In this document: piece by piece, positions 9,671 through 19,017 of the stretch
How the letters are laid out: each line of letters begins with the position of its first letter
Numbering within the stretch: the first letter of the stretch is position 1
DNA from: an uncultured beta proteobacterium
Lineage (GTDB): Bacteria; Pseudomonadota; Gammaproteobacteria; Burkholderiales; Burkholderiaceae
Reading direction: 5' to 3'
DNA length: 64,000 bases
Assembly: GCA_903867305.1 (NCBI GenBank)
Contig: CAIPQU010000009.1
Location: 1 to 64,000 of the forward strand
The notes under the pieces: model-generated
Databases searched by the model: none
What the model was told of the DNA's origin: nothing
What the model saw: only the letters and a program-made list of their open reading frames with translations
Made by a program: the position numbers and the translations under genes

Positions 9671-9705
9671 TATACAGGTGCAATATTCCTTCTTGCACCT
9701 GTATA
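9671..9705. terminator. Strong hairpin between convergent operons (bidirectional terminator candidate)
   Basis: A perfect 13-bp inverted repeat: TATACAGGTGCAA (9671-9683) pairs with TTGCACCTGTATA (9693-9705) around a 9-nt loop. It lies between the stops of tcuB (9563) and the minus-strand Bug gene (9716). The flanks are AT-rich but lack a long U-run, so termination in either direction may be imperfect; the structure could also protect mRNA 3' ends. Confidence 0.6.
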
Positions 9706-9715
9706 TTAAAAGTGG

Positions 9716-10699
9716 TTAATCCGCTTTAATATTGGCGTTACTAATGAGTTGTTTCCAACGGTTATAGTCCGTTTGGACCAGTGTTTTTACCTCTGCGATT
9801 GTCGGTGAAATAGGCCTACCGCCAGCTTTTTCAAAACGCTCTTTGACATCAGGCATATTAGCGACTTTTTGAAGAGCATCTTGCCATTTCGCCAATATCT
9901 CTGGCGGTGTTTTTGCTGGAACAAATAAACCAAACCAAGATTCAAGTTGGATATTTGACACACCTGTTTCAATAATGGTGGGTACATTGGGTAGGTTTGG
10001 ATTACGTGTGGCGCCTGAGGTTGCGTATGGAACTACGCTACCCGCATCAATATGTGGTTTTACAGTTGGTGATAGATCAAAAAATAAATCGACACGACCA
10101 CCAATGATATCGGTATAGGCCGCTTGAGCACCCTTATAAGGCACATGCACAATGTCAACACTTGCTTTATTCCAAAGTGCTGCCGCTAATACATGTTGAC
10201 CCGTACCATTACCACCAGAAGCATAAGTTAATTTGCCAGGATTATTTTTTGCATATTGAATCAGGCCTTTTAAATCATTAAATGGCAAACCTTGACGACC
10301 TACTAGGGTATAGCTATAGCTAGTCGCCAACCCAACTGGGACAAAATCTTTCATAGGATCATAAGGTAGGCTTTTATACAGCCACGGGTTCATGACGATA
10401 TTCGAAATCGAGCCCACGACGGCTGTATATCCGTCTGGCGGAAGTTTTGCTACATAATCCGTTCCGACCACAGTTCCTACGCCAGGTCGGTTTTCAACAA
10501 TCATGCTTTCTTTCATGAGCGGAGCCATTTTGTCGGCAAGTACACGTCCGACATAATCGAAGCCTCCCCCAGGTGGTTGAGGAACAATAATATGTAAAGG
10601 CTTATCGGGAAAATTATTTTGCGCGCTTGTATAAAAGCTAATACAAAATAAGCTGAGAAATAAAGTTCTCAATAAATTCAGTCGATATTGATTAGACAT
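9716..10699 (-). CDS. Bug-family TTT substrate-binding protein (Bug 2)
   Basis: A 327-residue periplasmic receptor. Signal peptide residues 1-26 end at TSA before QNNFPDKP. The mature protein has VPQPPGGGFDYVGR with the conserved Asp, ENRPGVGTVVG, and HVPYKGAQAAYTDIIGG, all typical. Its ATG lies inside the 3' end of the upstream NTF2-like gene (8 bp overlap), so the two form one two-gene operon and are probably translationally coupled. This pairing suggests that the Bug ligand is the substrate of the NTF2-like protein or is chemically related to it. Confidence 0.93.
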   Translation of the reverse strand: MSNQYRLNLLRTLFLSLFCISFYTSAQNNFPDKPLHIIVPQPPGGGFDYVGRVLADKMAPLMKESMIVENRPGVGTVVGTDYVAKLPPDGYTAVVGSISNIVMNPWLYKSLPYDPMKDFVPVGLATSYSYTLVGRQGLPFNDLKGLIQYAKNNPGKLTYASGGNGTGQHVLAAALWNKASVDIVHVPYKGAQAAYTDIIGGRVDLFFDLSPTVKPHIDAGSVVPYATSGATRNPNLPNVPTIIETGVSNIQLESWFGLFVPAKTPPEILAKWQDALQKVANMPDVKERFEKAGGRPISPTIAEVKTLVQTDYNRWKQLISNANIKAD

Positions 10700-11297
10700 G
10701 ATTTAACCAATCCTGCCCACGTTGATATAAAGCCTCCACTGCGGGTCCCTTGAGTTGGGGCATATCTGACTTCACTTTAAAGCCTAGTTTGGTTTGAATA
10801 TACCCAAGGTGACGATAGCCTTCTGGAAATTGTTCTAGAAGATTTTTATCTAATTCCAGGTGAGCTGCTGGATCGACAGGGTTTAGACGATCTTTTTCAT
10901 AGATGGGTTGACGCAGTACAACGCCCCAACGACCATCTCGCTTTTCCATAAAGTCATAAAAACGCCCAGTACAAACCACATCGCAGATGACCCCATCAAC
11001 AGGACCGCGTTGAGTAATCGTCATTTTGGTTTGGGCAATCGCACGATCCCCATTGAGCTCAACACTACAGCCACCTAAAAAGTGCAAAATGCTCACGCCT
11101 TTGTTCCAACCTTCAATCGTCACTTTAATAAACTCTTCAAAGTGACCTTGGAACCAGGTTGCCATCATGACACCGTCGCTATGCCATACAGTTTTAAACT
11201 TTTCCCATTGCCCTGAGTCGCGCCATACCACCCAGTTCTCGACGACTTCACGAATTAATTGTTTCTCAACAAGGGGGTTTGTCTCCATTGTGTTCAT
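10692..11297 (-). CDS. NTF2-like (SnoaL-type) fold protein
   Basis: A 201-residue protein whose central part (residues about 10-140) fits the cone-shaped NTF2/SnoaL fold: an N-terminal helix with REVVENWVVWRDSGQWEKF, then WHSDGVMMATWFQG and a beta-rich half with CTGRFYDFMEKRDGRWGV. Such proteins act as small isomerases, dehydratases or ring-hydroxylating-dioxygenase small subunits, or only bind ligands. The C-terminal 60 residues extend beyond the core fold. The start is ATG at 11297 with AAAGGAAA upstream. No catalytic residue can be assigned, so the function is unknown. Confidence 0.8.
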   Translation of the reverse strand: MNTMETNPLVEKQLIREVVENWVVWRDSGQWEKFKTVWHSDGVMMATWFQGHFEEFIKVTIEGWNKGVSILHFLGGCSVELNGDRAIAQTKMTITQRGPVDGVICDVVCTGRFYDFMEKRDGRWGVVLRQPIYEKDRLNPVDPAAHLELDKNLLEQFPEGYRHLGYIQTKLGFKVKSDMPQLKGPAVEALYQRGQDWLNHV

Positions 11298-11416
11298 ATT
11301 TGATTTTTCCTTTAGTGTTCTAGAGAGGCTTTGCTGCTTGAATGTATTAAATTGTAATCGGATTTTTTTTCGAATGATTTATCATTAAGTGAAACATAAC
11401 AAGATAAAAGGCGAAA

Positions 11417-12046
11417 ATGAGCGAATTAACGATATGGGGACGCACAAATTCAATTAATGTGCAAAAAGTTCTATGGGCTTGTGAGGATATGAACTTACCT
11501 TTCCATCGAATTGACGCAGGGATGGAATATGGTGTCAATAAAACTGATGAATACAAGAGTAAAAATCCAAATGGTTTAGTGCCAACGATTGATGATGATG
11601 GATTTATTCTTTGGGAATCGCATAGCATTATGCGTTACCTCACACGCAAGTTTGATACCCAAAAAGTGCTCTATCCAGAAAATTTGCAGACATGTGCCAA
11701 AATTGATCAATGGCTAGACTGGTACAACACGGTTGGTTGGCCTCCGATGAGAACATTGTTTTGGGGTTGGGTGAGAACTCCGCAAGATCAAAGAAATTTA
11801 ACTGAGTTAGAGACAACGCGTCAAACTTTAATCAATATCTTGTCCATCTTAGATAAAGAGCTGGGTAAAACACCATTTATAGCTGGCAATATCTTTACGA
11901 TTGCTGATATTCCTTTGGCTTTGCTTTGTTACCGTTGGTATAACTTACCCATCGAGCGACCAATGATGAAGAATCTGGAGGCTTGGTATGCCAAGGTTCA
12001 GATGCGACCAGGTTACCTAAAGTATTCTACGGCCCCATTGACTTAA
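11417..12046 (+). CDS. Glutathione S-transferase family protein
   Basis: A 209-residue two-domain GST. The thioredoxin-like N-terminal domain (residues 1-83) has the cis-proline segment NPNGLVPTI and the glutathione-contacting ES pair in WESHSIMRYL. The helical C-terminal domain contains the FTIADIPLA capping-box motif that most GSTs share. It heads a three-gene run with an enolase-superfamily enzyme and a CMD-like protein. In aromatic pathways GST-like enzymes serve as maleylpyruvate or maleylacetoacetate isomerases or dehalogenases; the sequence does not decide among these, but a gentisate-dioxygenase-like gene at 48342 makes an isomerase role conceivable. Confidence 0.88.
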   Translation: MSELTIWGRTNSINVQKVLWACEDMNLPFHRIDAGMEYGVNKTDEYKSKNPNGLVPTIDDDGFILWESHSIMRYLTRKFDTQKVLYPENLQTCAKIDQWLDWYNTVGWPPMRTLFWGWVRTPQDQRNLTELETTRQTLINILSILDKELGKTPFIAGNIFTIADIPLALLCYRWYNLPIERPMMKNLEAWYAKVQMRPGYLKYSTAPLT

Positions 12047-12064
12047 AGAAAGCAGGTTGCCTCT

Positions 12065-13231
12065 TTGAAGATTACATCTATTCGGGAAATCAGTGTTCCT
12101 TTAAAAAGTAATTTACGTAATGCGGCTTTTGATTTTTCAGAAATGACCACTTCGGTTGTTGCTGTCATTTCAGATGTGATTCGAGATGGTCGCCCACTCG
12201 TCGGTTACGCTTTTAATTCAACGGGGCGCTATGCCTGTGGCGCGCAAATGCGTAACCGTTTAATTCCGCGCATCTTAGCCGCAAAGCCAGAATCATTACT
12301 CAACGATGCTGGGAGTAATTTTGATCCTACCAAAGTACTTGCTTGCATGATGCAACGTGAGAAACCTGGGGGGCACAGTGAACGTTCAGTTCCCATTGGA
12401 ACTATAGAAGTTGCTTTCTGGGATTTAGTCGCGAAGATTGAACAGCAACCGCTGTATAGCGTATTAGCTCAGCATTTTCATCCCAGGGAATTACCCTCTC
12501 ATGTACCCTGTTATGTTGGGGGAGGGTGGTATGCCCCAGGAAAAGGCATTGAGCAGTTACAAGATGAAATCAAGAAGCGCATGAATGAAGGTTATCAAGT
12601 CATGAAAATTAAAGTCGGTGGCGCTCCGATTAAAGATGACCTTGCAAGAATAGATGCTGCAATCCAAATCCTTGGATCGGCTCAATCACTTGCCGTCGAT
12701 GCAAATGCCGCTTGGCAACGACCGGTCGCGTTGGAATATGCCAAGGCGTTGAAGCCATATGGACTTCGATGGCTCGAAGAGCCTACTGATCCTCTTGACT
12801 ACGAATTATTAAGTGACTTAGTGGATATTTATGATGCGCCGATTGCTACTGGTGAAAATTTATTTTCAACGCCCGACATTAAAAACTTAATTCAGTTTGG
12901 TCGACTTCGAGCGAGCTCTGACATTATTCAAATTGATGTCCCCCAATCTTATGGTATTACTCAATTCGCTAAAACTTTACAGATGATGCAAGAACTTGGA
13001 TGGGGTCGAACAGCTGTGTTCCCACATGGCGGAAATTTAATGACACTCGCTATTGTTGCCGGTTTTGGTTTAGGTGGATGTGAAGCCTATCCAGACGTTT
13101 TTGGACAATTTGCAGGTTTTCATGATGACGCAAAAATCAGTGACGGTATGATTCATTTGTCCGATCGTCCAGGGATTGGCTTTGAAGGACAAAACGATTT
13201 ATATCGCTTAATGCAAACCATCATTCAATAA
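12065..13231 (+). CDS. Enolase-superfamily enzyme (mandelate racemase/muconate-lactonizing group)
   Basis: A 388-residue enzyme with the capping domain followed by a TIM barrel. Barrel residues are all in place: the KxK pair K181/K183 (VMKIKVGG), metal ligands D212 (VDANAAW), E238 or E239 (WLEEP) and E264 (TGENL), and H321 (FPHGGN), which places it nearer the mandelate racemase subgroup than the MLE subgroup. It would remove a proton alpha to a carboxylate (racemisation, dehydration or cycloisomerisation). The start is TTG at 12065, with AGCAGG about 8 bp upstream and no better ATG. It is 18 bp after the GST gene. Confidence 0.88.
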   Translation: MKITSIREISVPLKSNLRNAAFDFSEMTTSVVAVISDVIRDGRPLVGYAFNSTGRYACGAQMRNRLIPRILAAKPESLLNDAGSNFDPTKVLACMMQREKPGGHSERSVPIGTIEVAFWDLVAKIEQQPLYSVLAQHFHPRELPSHVPCYVGGGWYAPGKGIEQLQDEIKKRMNEGYQVMKIKVGGAPIKDDLARIDAAIQILGSAQSLAVDANAAWQRPVALEYAKALKPYGLRWLEEPTDPLDYELLSDLVDIYDAPIATGENLFSTPDIKNLIQFGRLRASSDIIQIDVPQSYGITQFAKTLQMMQELGWGRTAVFPHGGNLMTLAIVAGFGLGGCEAYPDVFGQFAGFHDDAKISDGMIHLSDRPGIGFEGQNDLYRLMQTIIQ

Positions 13232-13242
13232 GAAAGGTATTT

Positions 13243-13806
13243 ATGGCGGAGTCTCCAAGGTTTCAAAGTATTCCAGCAGATCAAATGACGGATCAGCAAA
13301 AAGCTGTTGTTGAGAAATTATTATCGAGTCCTCGGGGTGCGGTTCGTGGACCCTTTGCGGCCTTACTTCGCAATCCAGCGTTAGCCGACCGTATTATGCA
13401 GGTTGGCGATATTATTCGGTTTGACAATAGCATGCCAGCTCAGTTACGTGAAATGGCGATTCTCATGATTGCACGATTTTGGTCGGCAAAATATGAGTGG
13501 CACGCGCACGGAAAAATTGGATTAGAACTAGGTTTGAGTGCAGAGATTGTTGATGCGATAGCATATGCCAAAAGACCTGCGAATATGAATCCTGATCAAA
13601 CCTTAGTTTATAACTTTGTCTCAGAATTATTGATTGAAAAAGATATTTCTGACGCTAGCTATCAAGCTGCATTGGAAAGATTTGGTGAAAAAGTCATCAT
13701 TGATCTCTTGGCTACTGCAGGCTATTTTTGTTTTGTATCTTTAGTTTTAAATGCTGTTCGAATGCCGATTCCTGAGGGTGGGCTGGTCTTACCTAGCCTC
13801 AGCTGA
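13243..13806 (+). CDS. Carboxymuconolactone decarboxylase-like (CMD) family protein, no CxxC
   Basis: A 187-residue all-helical protein of the CMD/AhpD superfamily; the core runs from about residue 55 to 145 (LREMAILMIARFWSAKYEW, then HAHGKIGLELGLSAEIVDAI). The redox CxxC of AhpD is absent, so it is not a peroxidase partner. A His pair (EWHAH) occupies the active-site helix, as in decarboxylase-type members. It sits 11 bp after the enolase-superfamily gene, and a similar gene occurs at 30415. Decarboxylation or isomerisation of a lactone is plausible but not demonstrated. Confidence 0.82.
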   Translation: MAESPRFQSIPADQMTDQQKAVVEKLLSSPRGAVRGPFAALLRNPALADRIMQVGDIIRFDNSMPAQLREMAILMIARFWSAKYEWHAHGKIGLELGLSAEIVDAIAYAKRPANMNPDQTLVYNFVSELLIEKDISDASYQAALERFGEKVIIDLLATAGYFCFVSLVLNAVRMPIPEGGLVLPSLS

Positions 13807-13916
13807 TTATCCTGAAGCACTAAATATTTACGGCTCAGAGAAAACCCTCATAGTAGTAACTAGTAGATATCCATTACGATCGATGAAAAGGGAATAATCC
13901 CATAAAAGGAGACGAG

Positions 13917-15080
13917 ATGAGTTCAAGACGGAAGTTTTTGAAGAATACGGTATTTTCAGGCCTTACATTTTGCTCATGCGAGATGTTAGGTTCAGCATTT
14001 GCGCAAACCCGTGATCTTGGGGGTAAAGACGCTGGTAATGATCCGTTACTCAGTTTTAAGCACCCGTTAGCTGGAACAAAGAGAGCGCCCACGATCATTG
14101 ACGGAAAAAAAGTAAAGACGATCGATGTGCATGCTCATTGCTTCTTCCAAGAAGCCGTGGCCTTAGCTGGAACTGGAGCATCTGTTAATGGCGCTGTAAA
14201 AGGTGGCCCTCAGCATTATTTTTCTTTTACGGATGACACGGTATTAAAAGATCGTCTGGAATCCATGGATGCCATGGGGATTGATATGCAAGTTTTGTCT
14301 GTTAATACATTTTGGTATAGAAAAGATCGTGAGCTAGCGACAGAGATATGTCGTATTAATAATGACAACTTAGCAAAACTTTGTGCCTTACATCCCACGA
14401 GATTTAATGCTTTTGGATGTTTAGCGATGCAGTTTCCTGATTTAGCGGTGAAGCAATTAGAAGCTATCATGAAAACACCAGGTATGAAAGGTGCCGCTAT
14501 TCAAGCCAATGTGGCTGGAATAGAGTTCTCTGACCCTATGTTTGATCCCATTTGGGCGAAAGGTCAAGAATTAGGCGCGGCGTTTTTTATTCACCCACAA
14601 AGTACTCCGGAACTTGCCAAGCGATTTAAAGGTAACGGTTGGATGTCTAATGTGATTGGTAACCCACTAGATACAACGATTGCATTACAGCACCTGATAT
14701 ATGAAGGCACTTTAGAAAAATTCCCTCGGATTAAATTTATTGCGGCGCATGGCGGAGGTTTCTTAGGTTCATATGCACCGCGCATGGACTACAGTTGCTT
14801 TATATCCCCTGGCAATTGTGACACCTCCATTGTGCTTAAGAAAAAACCTACCGAATATCTTCGCCAATTGTATTTTGACACCTTAGTATTTACACCAGAG
14901 GCCTTAAAACACCTTGCGAATCAAGTTGGGACAAGTCAGTTAATGATTGGCACGGATCAACCAATTCCGTGGAGTATTGATCCTGTAGGGCATGTCATGG
15001 AAACACCTCTCACAAATAGAGAGCGTATTGCTCTGCTTGGTGCTAACGCACGAAGAGTTTTAAATATTACAAACATATAA
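13917..15080 (+). CDS. Tat-exported amidohydrolase (ACMSD-like, amidohydrolase_2)
   Basis: A 387-residue metal-dependent hydrolase or decarboxylase. It opens with a textbook twin-arginine signal (SRRKFLK at residues 3-9, hydrophobic stretch, then SAFAQ near residue 30), so it should be folded in the cytoplasm and exported. Barrel motifs: VHAHCF (HxH metal site, about residue 71), FIHPQST, IAAHGGGFLG, and the catalytic Asp in IGTDQP. The ribosome binding site AAAGGAG is strong. Most ACMSD relatives are cytosolic, so periplasmic location is unusual and implies an extracytoplasmic substrate. It is 110 bp from the previous gene and is followed by a terminator-like hairpin. Confidence 0.88.
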   Translation: MSSRRKFLKNTVFSGLTFCSCEMLGSAFAQTRDLGGKDAGNDPLLSFKHPLAGTKRAPTIIDGKKVKTIDVHAHCFFQEAVALAGTGASVNGAVKGGPQHYFSFTDDTVLKDRLESMDAMGIDMQVLSVNTFWYRKDRELATEICRINNDNLAKLCALHPTRFNAFGCLAMQFPDLAVKQLEAIMKTPGMKGAAIQANVAGIEFSDPMFDPIWAKGQELGAAFFIHPQSTPELAKRFKGNGWMSNVIGNPLDTTIALQHLIYEGTLEKFPRIKFIAAHGGGFLGSYAPRMDYSCFISPGNCDTSIVLKKKPTEYLRQLYFDTLVFTPEALKHLANQVGTSQLMIGTDQPIPWSIDPVGHVMETPLTNRERIALLGANARRVLNITNI

Positions 15081-15090
15081 TATAGATATG

Positions 15091-15115
15091 TCATCTTGTA
15101 TAAATCACAAGATGA
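15091..15115 (+). terminator. Intrinsic terminator candidate after the Tat amidohydrolase
   Basis: TCATCTTGT (15091-15099) pairs perfectly with ACAAGATGA (15107-15115) around a 7-nt loop, and a T-rich run (TATTTTTTTT) follows about 8 nt later. It separates the amidohydrolase from the CocE/NonD hydrolase gene, suggesting the latter has its own promoter or relies on read-through. Confidence 0.5.
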
Positions 15116-15157
15116 TTAAAAATATTTTTTTTCATAAAGAATTAGGAGATGATTGAT

Positions 15158-16903
15158 ATGGGTAGTTTTAAGTCTGAAGTTCGTGCTGGTATGCAGATTG
15201 ATTGGGATGTTCCTATCAAGTTGGACGATGGTATAGAAGTTCGTGCGGACGTATTTCGTCCGATTAAAGAAGGTAAATATCCGGTCATTATGACTTATGG
15301 ACCATATGCTAAATATTTGCATTTCGAGCAAATTTATAAAACATGTTGGGACAAGATGATTGAAACTTATCCTGAGGTTGGTGCAAACACCACCAATCAA
15401 TTTCAGTCATGGGAAGTAGTTGACCCTGAAAAATGGGTTCCAGAGGATTACGTTGTTATTCGTGTTGATTCTAGAGGTTGTGGACGCTCACCAGGGTATG
15501 TCGAACTGTGGAGTGATCGTGAGGCAAAAGATTTTGCGATTTGTATTGATTGGGCTGGAGTACAGCCTTGGTCAAATGGCAAAGTCGGGCTCAACGGAAT
15601 TTCTTATTATGGTATGAATCAGTGGCAAGTTGCCGCATTGCAACCAAAGCACTTAGCGGCAATGTGTATTTGGGAGGGTGCGAATGATTTTTACCGTGAC
15701 CTTAGCCATCATGGCGGAATTTTGTGTAACTTTATTGAGAACTGGTATGACATGCAGGTCAAGACGGTTCAGTATGGTTTAGGCAAGAATGGGCACCGCA
15801 GTAAGATTACTGGCGACTGGGTTTCTGGACCTGACACATTAACTACTGAACAGTTAGGCGCTAATCGATTTGATTTTGGTGGCCTCACCTTCAAACATGA
15901 GTTTGATGATGAGTTTTGGACTTCACGTACGCCAGACTATAACAAAATTGAAGTTCCTTTTTTATCCGCTGGTAACTGGGGTGGTCAAGGCTTGCACACG
16001 CGCGGTAATGTGGAAGGATTTGTGCGCTCTGCTTCCAAGCAAAAATGGTTAGAAATGCATGGTATTGAGCATTGGACGCATTTTTACACCGACTATGGTC
16101 GTTTAATGCAGCTCAAGTTCTTTGATTATTTCCTCAAGGGTGAGAAAAATGGTTGGGATCAACAACCGAAAGTCTCCTTAAATGTCCGTCATCCTGGAGA
16201 AAAGTTTGTCGAGCGTGCAGACACATCATGGCCATTAGCTTCAACACAATGGACCAAAATGTACATTGACGCTACAACGACGATGTTGGGAACTACCGAA
16301 GTAGCCAAAGATAGTCAGGTGACTTACAAAGGTTTATCTGAGGGCGTCACCTTTTTGACCATGCCATTCGAGCAAGAAATGGAGATCACGGGTCAATTAG
16401 CGGCGAAATTATTTGTATCTTCAAGCACCCAAGATGCTGATATGTTCATCATTATGCGAGTCTTTGATCCGAATATGAAAGAAATCACATTCCAAGGCGC
16501 ATTAGATCCAAACACCCCGATTGCTCAAGGCTGGTTGAGAGCATCCCATCGTGAGTTGGATCCTAAACTGTCTTTGCCATATCGCCCATATCATCCCCAC
16601 ACCAAAAAGGAGCTTCTGACTCCGGGTGAGGTTTATGAGTTAGATGTTGAAATCTTGCCAACTAGTATCGTGATTCCAAAGGGTTATCGTATTGGACTCA
16701 CCGTACGAGGAAAAGACTATGTTTACCCTGGAGCAACTGGGGCTAGACTGTCTAATATGAAATATCCATTTACTGGAGTTGGGCCATTTACCCACAATCA
16801 TCCTGGTGATCGCCCACCAGAAATTTTTGATGGTGAAGTGACCTTGCATACCGGACCAAAGCATCAGTCGTATATTCTTTGCCCAGTAATACCGAAGAAG
16901 TAA
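15158..16903 (+). CDS. CocE/NonD family serine hydrolase
   Basis: A 581-residue alpha/beta hydrolase of the cocaine esterase/glutaryl-7-ACA acylase/X-Pro dipeptidyl-peptidase family. The nucleophile S149 lies in NGISYYGMNQW, with a GIEHWTHF histidine segment near residue 305. The C-terminal 240 residues form the jelly-roll domain usual in this family, so the length is normal. I start at ATG 15158, 8 bp after AGGAGA (15144-15149); an in-frame ATG at 15149 overlaps that ribosome binding site and is unlikely. No signal peptide. It hydrolyses an ester or amide of unknown identity. Confidence 0.88.
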   Translation: MGSFKSEVRAGMQIDWDVPIKLDDGIEVRADVFRPIKEGKYPVIMTYGPYAKYLHFEQIYKTCWDKMIETYPEVGANTTNQFQSWEVVDPEKWVPEDYVVIRVDSRGCGRSPGYVELWSDREAKDFAICIDWAGVQPWSNGKVGLNGISYYGMNQWQVAALQPKHLAAMCIWEGANDFYRDLSHHGGILCNFIENWYDMQVKTVQYGLGKNGHRSKITGDWVSGPDTLTTEQLGANRFDFGGLTFKHEFDDEFWTSRTPDYNKIEVPFLSAGNWGGQGLHTRGNVEGFVRSASKQKWLEMHGIEHWTHFYTDYGRLMQLKFFDYFLKGEKNGWDQQPKVSLNVRHPGEKFVERADTSWPLASTQWTKMYIDATTTMLGTTEVAKDSQVTYKGLSEGVTFLTMPFEQEMEITGQLAAKLFVSSSTQDADMFIIMRVFDPNMKEITFQGALDPNTPIAQGWLRASHRELDPKLSLPYRPYHPHTKKELLTPGEVYELDVEILPTSIVIPKGYRIGLTVRGKDYVYPGATGARLSNMKYPFTGVGPFTHNHPGDRPPEIFDGEVTLHTGPKHQSYILCPVIPKK

Positions 16904-16916
16904 CTTTTCCTCATGC

Positions 16917-16944
16917 AGTGGTGGTCGCAAATGTGGCCACCACT
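16917..16944 (+). terminator. Hairpin after the CocE/NonD gene
   Basis: AGTGGTGG (16917-16924) pairs with CCACCACT (16937-16944) around a 12-nt loop, 13 bp after the stop. The following T-tract is short (TTTC), so it may be a weak terminator. The rest of the gap up to 17098 shows no gene. Confidence 0.42.
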
Positions 16945-17098
16945 TTCTGAAGTCATCAGAATGAAATACAATCGATTTCATAGCCTGAATTAAATCCTCT
17001 AAGTACCATTAATCTGAAAAGAGCTAAGAATTCTCCTCTTCGATTTCTGGGGATTGTTGTGATGCTTGATAAATGGCCCATTTGGATATTGAGAAATC

Positions 17099-18265
17099 TT
17101 GATTGAACCTAAGACCCTGCTGATGCAAGACACACAAGCAATATGGGAAGTACTAACACCTCAAAAAGCGAAGCTGACGCTGCGGGGTAAATTAGACACG
17201 CATTCTGTTGCAGCAATCTGGAAAGACATTGGAAAGCGCCAAGAGGATTGGCTGAAAACGAATTCAGCAGTCAACGCCGAACTCATTGTTAACGCTTCCG
17301 AACTCGAGTATGTTGATAATGCAGGGGTCAGTTATTTTATCCATATGAAACGTAGGCAAGAACTAGCCCATGGTCGATTACACATTATTGGTTTAAATGA
17401 AAAATACCAAACACTTTTAAATAGGTTTCAGCCGATTGATACACTTTTCCCTGCCCCAACGGAGCCATACCGTGAGGGCATGATTATTGAAATAGGTAAA
17501 AGCACGGCAAGCTTTTTAAGTGATATTAAATCTTCGATTGGTTTTATTGGAAAAGTTACTGATGGTTTCTTTTGGGTAATTCGTAAACCTCTTGAATTAC
17601 GTTGGCGCGATATGATCTTTGCTGCTTCACAAGCCGGGGTATCTGCATTGCCGATCATTACACTAGTCGCCTTTCTGATTGGAGTCATTCTTGCGTTTCA
17701 GTCAGCCGTTGGTTTACAACAATATGGCGCATCGAGTTATGTCGCACCGCTTGTTTCCAAAGGGATCTTTCGGGAGCTGGGGCCATTGATCACTGCCATT
17801 TTATTTGCTGGGCGATCAGCGGCAGCATTTGCTGCGGAAATTGGCACAATGACAGTCAATAATGAAGTGGACGCCCTCACTACAGCAGGAATTAACCCAA
17901 TTCGATTTTTGGTGATGCCACGGGTGATTGCCGGTATCTTAGTCGTCCCAATTTTGACTTTATTTGCCAACCTGATCAGCGTACTTGCCGTGATGTTGAC
18001 AATGACTTTATATCAGATTCCATTTATTACCTCTTATAAGGGGCTTATTAACATGATTAACTTGAATGATATTTATTCGGGAGTCCTCAAGTCCATCATT
18101 TTTGGCATTCTCGTCGCGAGTATCGGGTGTATGAGAGGAATGCAAACAGGAACTGGAGCTGCAGCGGTGGGCATCTCTACAACCCGTGCCGTCGTCAGTA
18201 GTATTGTGGTCATCGTATTAGTAGACGGTATTTTTGCTTATATTTCGTATAAGACGGGTTTTTAA
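17099..18265 (+). CDS. STAS domain-MlaE fusion, lipid ABC transporter permease
   Basis: A 388-residue inner-membrane permease. Residues 1-115 form a STAS domain (ASELEYVDNAGVSYFIHM), fused to an MlaE permease domain with about five to six helices; the conserved MlaE loop EIGTMTVNNEVDALTTAGIN is near residues 250-269. It works with the ATPase and MCE protein that follow in moving phospholipid between inner and outer membranes. In E. coli the STAS function is the separate protein MlaB; the fusion occurs in many proteobacteria. The start is uncertain: TTG at 17099 with a weak site, or ATG at 17123. It overlaps the ATPase gene by 1 bp. Confidence 0.9.
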   Translation: MIEPKTLLMQDTQAIWEVLTPQKAKLTLRGKLDTHSVAAIWKDIGKRQEDWLKTNSAVNAELIVNASELEYVDNAGVSYFIHMKRRQELAHGRLHIIGLNEKYQTLLNRFQPIDTLFPAPTEPYREGMIIEIGKSTASFLSDIKSSIGFIGKVTDGFFWVIRKPLELRWRDMIFAASQAGVSALPIITLVAFLIGVILAFQSAVGLQQYGASSYVAPLVSKGIFRELGPLITAILFAGRSAAAFAAEIGTMTVNNEVDALTTAGINPIRFLVMPRVIAGILVVPILTLFANLISVLAVMLTMTLYQIPFITSYKGLINMINLNDIYSGVLKSIIFGILVASIGCMRGMQTGTGAAAVGISTTRAVVSSIVVIVLVDGIFAYISYKTGF

Positions 18266-19017
18266 TGAAGCCGATTGTCGTGAAAAACTTAACTGTCGGA
18301 TATGGAGATCGAATCTTATCCAAAAACCTGAATTTTGAGGTAAATCCGGGAGAAATTTTTGTAATTTTGGGTGGGTCAGGGTGCGGTAAATCAAGTTTAT
18401 TAAAAAATCTTTTTGGGTTATATCCCCCACTGAGTGGTTCAATACTGATTAATGGACAGGATTTAACGCAGGCGCAAGGGCAAAATCGTCAGAATTTAAT
18501 GCTTAACTTTGGTGTGATGTACCAACAAGGGGCATTGTTTGGATCAATGAATCTGTTGGATAACGTCAAATTAATGATGGAGGAATATACTGACTTATCT
18601 GAAGATCAAATGAATTTGATTGCCCGTTGTACCTTGGATTTAGTTGGCTTGCTACCCTATGAGCATTTGATGCCGAGTGAAATTAGTGGTGGTATGCAAA
18701 AAAGAGCTGCGATTGCTAGAGCGATGGCGCTTAATCCGAAGATATTATTTTTAGATGAGCCTTCGGCGGGCCTTGATCCGGTTACTTCAGCAGGTTTGGA
18801 TCAGCTCATAATTGATTTATCTAGGAATTTAGATATTACTTTTGTGATTGTGACGCATGAGCTTGCTAGTATAGAAGCGATTGCTGATAGAGTCATTATG
18901 TTGGATAAAGATGCTCAGGGGATTATTGCAGAGGGCGACCCTAAAATATTAAAAACACAAATTGAGAATAAAAAAGTATATGAATTTTTTAACCGAATTA
19001 GCACTCCATTGACATGA
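18265..19017 (+). CDS. MlaF-like ABC transporter ATP-binding protein
   Basis: A 250-residue ABC ATPase. Walker A is GGSGCGKS (residues 36-43), the signature is ISGGMQKR (140-147), and Walker B is ILFLDEP (160-166) with catalytic E165; the H-loop follows in VTHELAS. Length and motifs match MlaF. It energises the lipid transporter with the STAS-MlaE permease (1 bp overlap upstream) and the MCE protein (4 bp overlap downstream). The overlaps imply coupled translation of the set. Confidence 0.95.
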   Translation: MKPIVVKNLTVGYGDRILSKNLNFEVNPGEIFVILGGSGCGKSSLLKNLFGLYPPLSGSILINGQDLTQAQGQNRQNLMLNFGVMYQQGALFGSMNLLDNVKLMMEEYTDLSEDQMNLIARCTLDLVGLLPYEHLMPSEISGGMQKRAAIARAMALNPKILFLDEPSAGLDPVTSAGLDQLIIDLSRNLDITFVIVTHELASIEAIADRVIMLDKDAQGIIAEGDPKILKTQIENKKVYEFFNRISTPLT

